DNA of 8,633 nt. Origin: Prevotella sp. UBA4341. GTDB lineage: Bacteria; Bacteroidota; Bacteroidia; Bacteroidales; Bacteroidaceae. The DNA is taken from assembly GCA_002393705.1 (NCBI GenBank), contig DGTH01000192.1, positions 1 through 8,633 of the forward strand. The letters run 5' to 3'. Shown piece by piece: positions 1 through 4,955 of this stretch (position 1 is its first letter; each line of letters begins with the position of its first letter). A model generated the notes under the pieces. It made no database searches. It had not been told where the DNA came from and worked only from the letters and a program-made list of their open reading frames with translations. The translations under genes and the position numbers were made by a program.

Positions 1-81
1 GTGCCTATTTTGACACACCCTCTCAGTTACTTTAGTTATATAGAAGAACCCTTGCGCAGAGCCGCAGAGGAAAGTAACACT

Positions 82-516
82 TCAGCGTTTCCGCACAATT
101 GTCATCAGCACAAGGCCGAAGAGCGTGCCGAGCGTGACGCCGAGGGTGTTGGCGGCAAAATCGAGCCAGTCGCCGTTGCGCGTAGTGGTGGCGTAGGCCT
201 GCAGCAGTTCTAACAGCCCGCCCATCAGCACGAGAGCAAGCCAGACGGTGAGAAGCCTACCCCCGACCCCTCCCCAAGGGAGGGGGGCTTTCGGAGCACC
301 AGCCTCCCCTCCCTTGGGAAGGGGGCGGAGGAGGGCTTCTATCCATAGAACCGAGCACGTGCCGCCGTACATGACGAGGTGCGTCCACTTGTCGATGAAC
401 GCTACGTTGTCCAACGGCGTCTCAGGAAAAAACGGGAGGAGCGACAGTACCCATACCAGGATGATACACATGGTGGTAAACGGGTATCTTCTTACATATT
501 GAAAGACTTTCTGCAT
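82..516 (-). CDS. VanZ-like family membrane protein
   Basis: Small integral membrane protein of 144 residues with four hydrophobic segments at about 13-30, 44-60, 88-106 and 121-140, the arrangement of the VanZ-like family. Conserved-looking polar positions are the DKWTHLVMYGG stretch at 42-52 right after the first loop, E103 in the third helix, and a GDWLDFAANTLG stretch at 115-126. The family is named after the teicoplanin-resistance accessory protein VanZ, but the chromosomal Bacteroidota members have no established substrate, so no resistance role is claimed. The ATG at 516 lies about 20 nt downstream of a minus-strand -7 box. Residues 59-89 (LRPLPKGGE...GGVGGR) are Gly/Pro-rich and are encoded by a palindromic repeat; they sit between helices 2 and 3 and lengthen that loop. 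The gene is divergent from the NSS transporter. Family call is fairly secure; function is unknown. Confidence 0.85.
   Translation of the reverse strand: MQKVFQYVRRYPFTTMCIILVWVLSLLPFFPETPLDNVAFIDKWTHLVMYGGTCSVLWIEALLRPLPKGGEAGAPKAPLPWGGVGGRLLTVWLALVLMGGLLELLQAYATTTRNGDWLDFAANTLGVTLGTLFGLVLMTIVRKR
251..340. repeat. 90-bp G/C-rich palindromic element inside the VanZ-like gene
   Basis: An imperfect inverted repeat bounded by AGAAGCC at 251-257 and GGCTTCT at 334-340. Each arm of about 40 bp contains a CCCTCCCCAAGGGAGGGG-like core that is itself palindromic (about 267-288 and 303-325). The element is 90 bp, a multiple of three, and its minus strand is open through the VanZ-like reading frame. 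Palindromic elements with this CCCTCCC-AAGG-GGGAGGG core resemble REP-type dispersed elements; the copy number in the genome cannot be seen from this window. Confidence 0.8.
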
Positions 517-538
517 GTTTTTTTTCCATTTTAGGGTG

Positions 539-546
539 CAAAAGTA
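539..546 (-). promoter_or_regulatory. Promoter -7 box of the VanZ-like gene
   Basis: On the minus strand the sequence reads TACTTTTGCAC, matching the Bacteroidales -7 consensus TAnnTTTG with the following GCAC that recurs at other promoters in this window. Transcription would start near 533-536, giving a leader of about 17-20 nt before the ATG at 516. No clear -33 TTG lies at the usual 19-bp spacing, so the upstream half is unsupported. Confidence 0.65.
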
Positions 547-569
547 GTAAAATTATTGAATTTTGAATA

Positions 570-597
570 TTGTTTTCTGAATTATTTTGTACTTTTG
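570..597 (+). promoter_or_regulatory. Promoter of the NSS transporter
   Basis: The -7 box TACTTTTG is at 590-597, followed by CAT. A TTG at 570-572 could be the -33 element, although the 17-bp spacer is shorter than the usual 19. The box decides the start codon: an ATG at 570 would place the box inside the coding region, so the ATG at 606 is preferred. The predicted transcription start (about 601-604) leaves only 2-5 nt of leader. Confidence 0.65.
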
Positions 598-605
598 CAT
601 CCAAA

Positions 606-2021
606 ATGGACAATTCAGAACTTAAAAAGCAAAACCGGGCCAACTTCGGCACAAAGCTGGGCATTATATTGGCAACGGCAGGTTCGGCCGTCGGGTTGGG
701 TAACGTGTGGCGTTTCCCCTACATGACGGGTCAGAATGGTGGAGCCGCTTTCATCATCATTTATATTATATGTGTCATCGTCTTGGGCATTCCCTGCATG
801 CTCAACGAGTTTATCATCGGGCGTAAAGCTCAGGCAAATGCAGCGCGCGCTTACTCCTCGCTGGCTAATGGCACGCCATGGCGGCTGATAGGCTACTTCG
901 GCATCTTCACCGGCTTCCTTATTATGGGCTATTATTGTGTGGTTTCCGGCTGGTGCCTGCAGTACATCTTTGCTTCTGTGTCAGGCGGTTTGGCGGGCAA
1001 TGCTGACAACATCAAGCAGTATTTTGACAGCTTCTCTACTGATCCGTGGAGGCCGCTGCTCTGGGTGGTGGTGTTCATGCTGATGACGCATTTCATCATT
1101 TCCCGTGGTGTAGAGAAAGGCATTGAGAAGGGTTCCAAGGCCATGATGCCCATGCTCTTCTTGCTGCTGCTGGTGATTGCGGTGGCTGCCTGTCTGCTGC
1201 CAGGTGCCGAAAAGGGCATTGCATTCCTCTTTCAGCCAGACTTCTCCAAGGTTGATGACAATGTCCTGCTGAGTGCGTTAGGACAGGCTTTCTACTCGCT
1301 CAGCCTTGGCATGGGCTGTCTGTGTACCTACGCCAGCTACTTCAAGCGCGATACGAACCTGACCAAGTCGGCCGTCCAGATAGCCAGCATCGACACGCTG
1401 ATTGCCGTTCTGGCAGGGCTGATGATTTTCCCCGCCTTCTTTGCCATTCACCCCAATGCACCAGAACTGATGAGCGACTCCGAGATGGCCAGCGAGTATT
1501 GCGGTCCGGGCCTGGTGTTCATCACGCTGCCCAATGTGTTCCAGCAGGCCTTCGGTGCCGTGCCTTTCCTGAGTCAGGTGGTGGCGCTGCTGTTCTATGC
1601 GTTGTTGTCGCTGGCAGCCTTGACGTCGCTCATGTCGCTCCACGAGGTGTGTACCGCTTTCTTCTCTGAGGAGTTCCGTCTTTCACGCCGTTGGGGAGCC
1701 GCCTGCGTCTCCGTGCTCGTCACCATTATCGGCATCTTCTGCTCCTTATCGTTCGGCGGTACGCGCAGTTGGCTGGTGCTGGGCGACAAGTCGCTCTTCG
1801 ACTGGTTCGACTTCGTGACGGGCCAGCTCTTCCTGCCCGTTGGCGGCCTGCTTACCTGCTTGTTCCTGGGTTGGTACGTGCCGAAACAGGTGGCTTACGA
1901 CGAACTGACCAATGGCGGAACGCTGAGTGGACGCTTCTTCGGCCTCTTCGTCTTCTGCGTACGCTACCTGTGTCCGCTGGGCATTGTTCTTATATTCCTC
2001 CATCAGTTTGATGTTATATAG
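606..2021 (+). CDS. Sodium-dependent transporter, NSS/SNF family
   Basis: A 471-residue symporter of the neurotransmitter:sodium symporter family (LeuT fold), which couples Na+ entry to uptake of an amino acid or related small molecule across the inner membrane. The family signature GSAVGLGNVWRFPYM is at residues 26-40, followed by TGQNGGAAF, the unwound TM1 region that contributes to Na+ and substrate binding. About eleven hydrophobic segments follow, including the TM6-like stretch FYSLSLGMGCLCTYASYF and a TM8-like stretch rich in Leu, Ala and Ser. Eleven helices and about 450-500 residues are normal for bacterial members. The substrate cannot be read from sequence. The ATG at 606 is chosen over 570 because the longer form adds a non-family extension (MFSELFCTFASK) and overlaps the promoter. 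The stop codon is 3 nt before the helix-hairpin-helix gene, so the two are probably co-transcribed. Confidence 0.95.
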   Translation: MDNSELKKQNRANFGTKLGIILATAGSAVGLGNVWRFPYMTGQNGGAAFIIIYIICVIVLGIPCMLNEFIIGRKAQANAARAYSSLANGTPWRLIGYFGIFTGFLIMGYYCVVSGWCLQYIFASVSGGLAGNADNIKQYFDSFSTDPWRPLLWVVVFMLMTHFIISRGVEKGIEKGSKAMMPMLFLLLLVIAVAACLLPGAEKGIAFLFQPDFSKVDDNVLLSALGQAFYSLSLGMGCLCTYASYFKRDTNLTKSAVQIASIDTLIAVLAGLMIFPAFFAIHPNAPELMSDSEMASEYCGPGLVFITLPNVFQQAFGAVPFLSQVVALLFYALLSLAALTSLMSLHEVCTAFFSEEFRLSRRWGAACVSVLVTIIGIFCSLSFGGTRSWLVLGDKSLFDWFDFVTGQLFLPVGGLLTCLFLGWYVPKQVAYDELTNGGTLSGRFFGLFVFCVRYLCPLGIVLIFLHQFDVI

Positions 2022-2024
2022 TCA

Positions 2025-2915
2025 ATGCTGCGCGATTTCTTCTATATTCGCCGTTCCGACCGACACGCTATTCTCTTCCTGCTTACCGTCATTACCATTT
2101 CCCTCCTTGTCATTATGCTGACAGAGGGCAGGAGTGACGAGCTGGCACCCAACACCCAAAAGCCAACACCCATCACCCAACACCCAACACCAAAAAACCA
2201 ACACCCCGCTCGGTATTATCGGCAGGAGACCTCGGTAGTGGCTGAGCGCTTCCCGTTTGACCCCAATACCGCCGACTCTGTCCAGCTTCTGAGGCTTGGC
2301 TTGCGCCCCTGGCAGGTGCGCAACATCTATCGCTACAGGGCCAAGGGCGGTGTCTATCGGAAGAAGGAAGACTTTGCACGCCTCTACGGTCTCAGCGTTA
2401 GGGAGTACCGCGAGCTGGAACCTTACATTCGCATTTCACCCGACCTGGCCACACCTGCTGCCACCTTGGTAGGTGAGGCAGAGCACTACGAGCGTGACAC
2501 GCTGAAGTACCCCGTCAAGGTGGAAGTGGCGCAGAGTGTCAACCTGAACACCACCGACACCCTGCTCCTACGCAAAGTGCCCGGCATTGGTGAGGCTTTT
2601 GCCCGGCGCATTCTGGGGTATGGCCAGCGCCTGGGCGGCTACGTCAGCCCCCAGCAGCTGCTGGAGATAGAAGACTTCCCACAGGAGGCCATCCCTTACT
2701 TTGTGGTCACGGAGCCGCATACGAAGAAAATCAACCTGAACAAGCTGACGTTGAACCAGCTGCAACGCCACCCTTACATTTCGTTCTATCAGGCCAAGGC
2801 CATTACTGAATACCGCCGCCTGCGCGGACCTCTGCATAGTCTTGACGACCTGAAGCTCCTCAAGGACTTTCCGCCTGAAGCCATCAGGCGCCTGAAACCC
2901 TACGTGGAATTTTGA
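2025..2915 (+). CDS. Membrane-anchored helix-hairpin-helix protein (ComEA-like)
   Basis: A 296-residue protein with one N-terminal transmembrane segment (about 14-33), a low-complexity Pro/Thr/Asn/Gln linker (41-62) and three helix-hairpin-helix modules. Module 1 is at about 78-135 (begins FDPNTADSVQLLRLGL), module 2 at 171-222 (VNLNTTDTLLLRKVPGIGEAFARR, with the VPGIG hairpin turn) and module 3 at 236-292 (INLNKLTLNQLQRHPYIS). Each opens with the N-x-N/A-(T/D) 'LNxA' signature seen in ComEA-type DNA-binding domains. The positive-inside rule puts the bulk outside the cytoplasm, which would suit DNA binding at the cell surface or in the periplasm, as for ComEA in transformation; that role is inferred, not shown. 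No own promoter is visible and the start lies 3 nt after the transporter stop, implying one transcript. The linker is encoded by a 63-bp heptamer array. Confidence 0.88.
   Translation: MLRDFFYIRRSDRHAILFLLTVITISLLVIMLTEGRSDELAPNTQKPTPITQHPTPKNQHPARYYRQETSVVAERFPFDPNTADSVQLLRLGLRPWQVRNIYRYRAKGGVYRKKEDFARLYGLSVREYRELEPYIRISPDLATPAATLVGEAEHYERDTLKYPVKVEVAQSVNLNTTDTLLLRKVPGIGEAFARRILGYGQRLGGYVSPQQLLEIEDFPQEAIPYFVVTEPHTKKINLNKLTLNQLQRHPYISFYQAKAITEYRRLRGPLHSLDDLKLLKDFPPEAIRRLKPYVEF
2146..2208 (+). repeat. Heptamer array (CACCCAA)n inside the helix-hairpin-helix gene
   Basis: Nine consecutive 7-bp units: CACCCAA (4 exact copies), AAGCCAA, CACCCAT, CACCAAA, AAACCAA and CACCCCG. The total is 63 bp, exactly 21 codons. 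It encodes residues 41-62, a peptide with a 7-residue period (PNTQKPT, PITQHPT, PKNQHPA) just after the transmembrane helix. The same unit and its AAGCCAA variant form the larger array in murF. Confidence 0.9.
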
Positions 2916-2919
2916 GACG

Positions 2920-2962
2920 ATTAAAATAAAGGCGACAACCGAATTGCTCCGATTGTCGCCTT
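2920..2962 (-). terminator. Intrinsic terminator downstream of tRNA-Pro
   Basis: A perfect 10-bp stem, AAGGCGACAA at 2929-2938 against TTGTCGCCTT at 2953-2962, with a 14-nt loop. On the minus strand the stem is followed by TTATTTTAAT, a T-rich tail, so it fits termination of the tRNA transcript. On the plus strand the hairpin lies 13 nt after the helix-hairpin-helix stop codon but has no T tract, so any plus-strand termination would be weak. Confidence 0.75.
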
Positions 2963-2965
2963 CAG

Positions 2966-3038
2966 TCGGGATGAGGCGACTCGAACGCCCGACCCCTACG
3001 TCCCGAACGTAGTGCGCTACCAACTGCGCTACATCCCG
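2966..3038 (-). tRNA. tRNA-Pro (anticodon CGG)
   Basis: Folded by eye on the minus strand: 7-bp acceptor stem (CGGGATG with CATCCCG), a four-pair D stem (GCGC/GCGC) with loop AGTTGGTA, a 5-bp anticodon stem (CTACG/CGTAG) around loop TTCGGGA, a five-base variable region, and a T arm with loop TTCGAGT. The anticodon is CGG, reading CCG proline codons. The C1-G72 first pair and discriminator A73 are characteristic of bacterial proline tRNAs and support the call. CCA is not encoded (the gene is followed by CTG), so it must be added by a nucleotidyltransferase. Total 73 nt. It has its own promoter about 23 nt upstream and a terminator directly downstream. Confidence 0.95.
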
Positions 3039-3057
3039 ATGCTTTCTTGAAAAGCGG

Positions 3058-3108
3058 GTGCAAAGGTACTGATTTTTAGTGAAAAGTGAAGAGTGAAAAG
3101 TGAAGAAT
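3058..3108 (-). promoter_or_regulatory. Promoter of tRNA-Pro preceded by a heptamer array
   Basis: On the minus strand a -7 box TACCTTTG (3061-3068) is followed by CAC, with the tRNA 5' end at 3038. The -33 position at 19-bp spacing reads TTC and falls inside a heptamer array (ATTCTTC, ACTTTTC, ACTCTTC, ACTTTTC, ACTAAAA at 3074-3108). The whole 51-bp arrangement aligns without a gap to the region upstream of pta. Confidence 0.7.
3074..3108. repeat. Heptamer array (AGTGAAR)n upstream of tRNA-Pro
   Basis: On the plus strand AGTGAAA and AGTGAAG alternate in four units at 3078-3105 and then continue into AAT. Read on the minus strand, as the upstream half of the tRNA promoter, it is a run of TTCACTT/TTCACTC-type units ending in ACTAAAA. 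Confidence 0.85.
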
Positions 3109-3121
3109 TTGATGTTGTCAT

Positions 3122-3144
3122 CGGTTATTTAACTTTAATTAACC
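3122..3144. other. Hairpin between murF and tRNA-Pro
   Basis: CGGTTA at 3122-3127 pairs with TAACCG at 3139-3144; an inner TTA/TAA can extend the stem past one mismatch. It lies 34 nt after the murF stop on the minus strand. It lacks a T tract, so it is only a weak candidate for a murF terminator or an mRNA 3'-end stabiliser. Confidence 0.4.
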
Positions 3145-3158
3145 GTGTAGAGCGAAAG

Positions 3159-3179
3159 ATTCTTCACTCTTCACTCTTT
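3159..3179. repeat. Heptamer array abutting the murF stop codon
   Basis: Three units on the plus strand: ATTCTTC, ACTCTTC and ACTCTTT. The last unit runs into the TTA that is the murF stop codon on the minus strand (3178-3180). It is inverted relative to the array at 3078-3108: AGTGAAGAAT at 3099-3108 pairs perfectly with ATTCTTCACT at 3159-3168, so the transcript between could form a long hairpin. Confidence 0.75.
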
Positions 3180-4608
3180 ACAGCAGGTCCGGCAGCTCGA
3201 ATAATCGGTTGCTGTTGCTTCCCTTTATGAGGATGTAGTATCCCTCCGGGTGCTCTTTTGCGATGGCAGTCTTTACGTCTTCTGTTGTTTCGAAGAATTG
3301 AGAGTTGAGAGTTGAGAATTGAGAATTCACCATTCTCCATTCTTCGCCTACGAGCCATACGCGGTCGAAGGCGGCAGCTTCCAGCTGTTTGAGTATGCGG
3401 CTGTGCTCCTCGTGGCTCAGTTCACCCAGTTCGCCCATCTGTCCGAGAATGGCCATCTTGGGCAGTGTGGTGTCGATGAGTCTGAAGTTCTCTATGGCAG
3501 CCTTCATGCTGGTAGGGTTGGCGTTGTAGGCATCCACCACGAGGTGGTTGTGCTGGGTGATGGTGAGCTGCGAGCGGTTGTTGGTGGGTACATACTGGGA
3601 GAGTGCGCGGTTGATGTCTTCAAACGGAATGTTGTTGACGTAGCCCACGATGATGGCAGCCAGCATGTTGTCGAGGTTGTAGGCTCCAATGAGGTGGGTC
3701 TTTACCTCCATCCACTCGCCCGTATAGCCGGCCTCGTGGTCTTGTTCGCGCCAGCGGAAGCGGAGGTATGGGTCACAGGCAATGAATTCTCCCCGTATCA
3801 GAATGTCCTCAGCGTCGCTCTGTCCGTAGTAGTAGATGTCGGGGGCTTGGGTGTTGGCTTTTGGGTGTTGGGTGTTGGCTTTTGGGTGTTGGGTGTTGGG
3901 TGTTGGCCTTTGGGTAATCATACGCACGAGGTGCTCATTGTCGCGGTTGACGAAGACGGGCAGGTCGTGGCTTGCTAGGTAGTCGTACAGCTCGCCCTTT
4001 GTGCGGCAGACGCCCTCGAAGCTTCCGAACCCCTGCAGGTGTGCGCGTCCCACGTTGGTAATGAGTCCGCAGGTCGGCTCGGCGGTCTCTACGAGGGTCT
4101 TGATGTCGCCGGGGTGGCTGGCCCCCATCTCAATGACGGCGATGTCGTGGTCTTCCGTCAGCCGGAAGAGCGTCTTGGGCACGCCCACGTCGTTGTTGAA
4201 GTTTCCTTGGGTGTAGAGCACGTCGTACTGCGTGGCCAAGACGGCTGCTACGAGTTCCTTGGTGGTTGTTTTTCCGTTAGTGCCTGTTATGGCCACCATG
4301 GGTAAGTCGAATTGTCGGCGATGCTCGCGTGCCATGTCCTTGAGGGTCTGTAGCGTGTCAGCTACCCGTATTATCCGCTTGTTGAGCGATTCTCCGGTCT
4401 TCACTTTTAGCTCTTCACTTACGATGGCGTAGCTGCAGCCCTTCTCGAGGGCTTGCAGGGCATACTGGTTGCCGTCGAACCTCTCGCCCTTGAGTGCCAG
4501 GAAGATGCTGCCTTCTGGGCAGTTGCGCGAGTCGGTGGTAATACACGGATGTTGCTGGTACAGCTTGTAAAGTTCCTTTACACCCAATGTCTTTGTTTCC
4601 ATAATCAT
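3178..4608 (-). CDS. murF: UDP-N-acetylmuramoyl-tripeptide--D-alanyl-D-alanine ligase
   Basis: Cytoplasmic Mur ligase that adds D-Ala-D-Ala to UDP-MurNAc-tripeptide with ATP hydrolysis, the last cytoplasmic step in building the peptidoglycan stem peptide. The N-terminal domain has the TDSR motif (25-28). The central ATPase domain has GTNGKTT (109-115), NFNNDVGVPKTL (136-147), the VIEMGASHPGDI segment (158-169) with its metal-binding Glu, and ITNVGRAHLQGFGS (183-196). NLDNMLAAI (311-319) leads into the C-terminal ligase domain with DAYNANPTSM (359-368) and LGQMGELGE (388-396). The length of 476 is slightly above the usual ~430-460, explained by two repeat-encoded insertions: residues 231-254 (PTPNTQHPKANTQHPK) between motifs of the central domain, and 422-438 (VNSQFSTLNSQF) in the C-terminal domain. 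The C-terminal KGSNSNRLF replaces the commoner KGS(R/N)G form. All core motifs are intact, so it should be functional. ATG 4608 is taken as start; ATG 4602, two codons in, is equally possible. Confidence 0.96.
   Translation of the reverse strand: MIMETKTLGVKELYKLYQQHPCITTDSRNCPEGSIFLALKGERFDGNQYALQALEKGCSYAIVSEELKVKTGESLNKRIIRVADTLQTLKDMAREHRRQFDLPMVAITGTNGKTTTKELVAAVLATQYDVLYTQGNFNNDVGVPKTLFRLTEDHDIAVIEMGASHPGDIKTLVETAEPTCGLITNVGRAHLQGFGSFEGVCRTKGELYDYLASHDLPVFVNRDNEHLVRMITQRPTPNTQHPKANTQHPKANTQAPDIYYYGQSDAEDILIRGEFIACDPYLRFRWREQDHEAGYTGEWMEVKTHLIGAYNLDNMLAAIIVGYVNNIPFEDINRALSQYVPTNNRSQLTITQHNHLVVDAYNANPTSMKAAIENFRLIDTTLPKMAILGQMGELGELSHEEHSRILKQLEAAAFDRVWLVGEEWRMVNSQFSTLNSQFFETTEDVKTAIAKEHPEGYYILIKGSNSNRLFELPDLL
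3295..3343 (-). repeat. Heptamer array (GAGTTGA/GAATTGA)n inside murF
   Basis: Seven 7-bp units on the plus strand: GAATTGA, GAGTTGA, GAGTTGA, GAATTGA, GAATTCA, CCATTCT, CCATTCT. On the coding (minus) strand it encodes residues 422-438, with the 7-residue-period peptide NSQFSTLNSQF. The opposite strand of the unit contains in-frame TGA in one of its three phases, so only the minus orientation is open throughout. Confidence 0.85.
3847..3916 (-). repeat. Heptamer array (TTGGGTG)n inside murF
   Basis: Ten contiguous 7-bp units on the plus strand in the order A B A A B A A A B' A', where A is TTGGGTG and B is TTGGCTT (B' TTGGCCT, A' TTGGGTA). It encodes residues 231-254 on the minus strand with a 7-residue period (PNTQHPK, ANTQHPK, ANTQAPD). 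A and B are the exact complements of the CACCCAA and AAGCCAA units in the helix-hairpin-helix gene. Confidence 0.9.
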
Positions 4609-4631
4609 TCATTATTTATTGATTCTGGTTG

Positions 4632-4662
4632 CAAAATTAAAAATTATTTCTGGATAAACAAA
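4632..4662 (-). promoter_or_regulatory. Promoter of murF
   Basis: On the minus strand a -33 TTTG (4659-4662) and a -7 TAATTTTG (4632-4639) are separated by exactly 19 bp, an excellent match to the Bacteroidales vegetative promoter. Transcription would start near 4626-4628, giving about 18-20 nt of leader before ATG 4608. Confidence 0.8.
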
Positions 4663-4861
4663 GAAAAAAAGACAAATGCTGGCCATTGTTTGTAAAATGT
4701 CTGCCGAAAGGCGGTCCGGCTACTTTGTTGATTCAACCTCACTATTCTGCCAAGAATTTGCAAAATGCACTTCGCCCCCCCCTCCAAGGGCCCACTGCTT
4801 ATCCAACTAAAAAGGAAAGACGGATTGTTGTTAAATGTTGTTAAATCCAAGGTGGAATTCA
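4663..4861. other. Divergent intergenic stretch without a recognised gene
   Basis: Central part of the 347-bp gap between the murF and SPFH start codons. It contains a C8 tract at 4775-4782 followed by TCCAAGGG, weakly like half of the palindromic core in the VanZ-like gene, and a 10-bp direct repeat TGTTGTTAAA at 4826-4835 and 4836-4845. A 72-codon open frame on the minus strand (4644-4862) has no recognisable family and would overlap the murF promoter, so it is not called. It could be a decayed dispersed repeat; nothing firmer can be seen. Confidence 0.4.
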
Positions 4862-4891
4862 TTGTAGTTCGAAATTATTGGTATATCTTTG
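4862..4891 (+). promoter_or_regulatory. Promoter of the SPFH-RHH-membrane protein operon
   Basis: A -33 TTG at 4862-4864, a 19-bp spacer and a -7 box TATCTTTG at 4884-4891. Transcription would start around 4895-4899, leaving a leader of about 60 nt, longer than for the other genes in this window, and placing the start inside the inverted repeat at 4892-4910. Confidence 0.75.
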
Positions 4892-4910
4892 TGATATCAA
4901 AACGATATCA
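4892..4910. promoter_or_regulatory. Candidate operator, two GATATC boxes
   Basis: A perfect inverted repeat TGATATC-AAAAC-GATATCA immediately after the -7 box. Each arm contains the palindrome GATATC (4893-4898 and 4904-4909), and the two boxes are 11 bp apart centre to centre, one helical turn. That geometry suits two dimers of a small regulator binding side by side on one face. The third-party evidence is context only: the operon itself encodes a ribbon-helix-helix protein. Confidence 0.55.
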
Positions 4911-4955
4911 GCGTTATTGATGTGCGATTTGTAGATAAAAGGTATAAACCATTAA

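Noticed and set aside
26..78. Inverted repeat GTTACTTT/AAAGTAAC as terminator of the VanZ-like gene
   Set aside because: The loop is 37 nt and no T tract follows on the minus strand, so it does not fit an intrinsic terminator.
3319..3978. 219-codon plus-strand open frame antisense to murF
   Set aside because: MurF motifs are intact on the minus strand; the frame is a shadow made longer by the heptamer arrays, which are open on both strands.
4644..4862. 72-codon minus-strand open frame in the murF-SPFH gap
   Set aside because: It has no recognisable family, ends inside the murF promoter region, and has no promoter box at a sensible distance; more likely chance or a decayed repeat.
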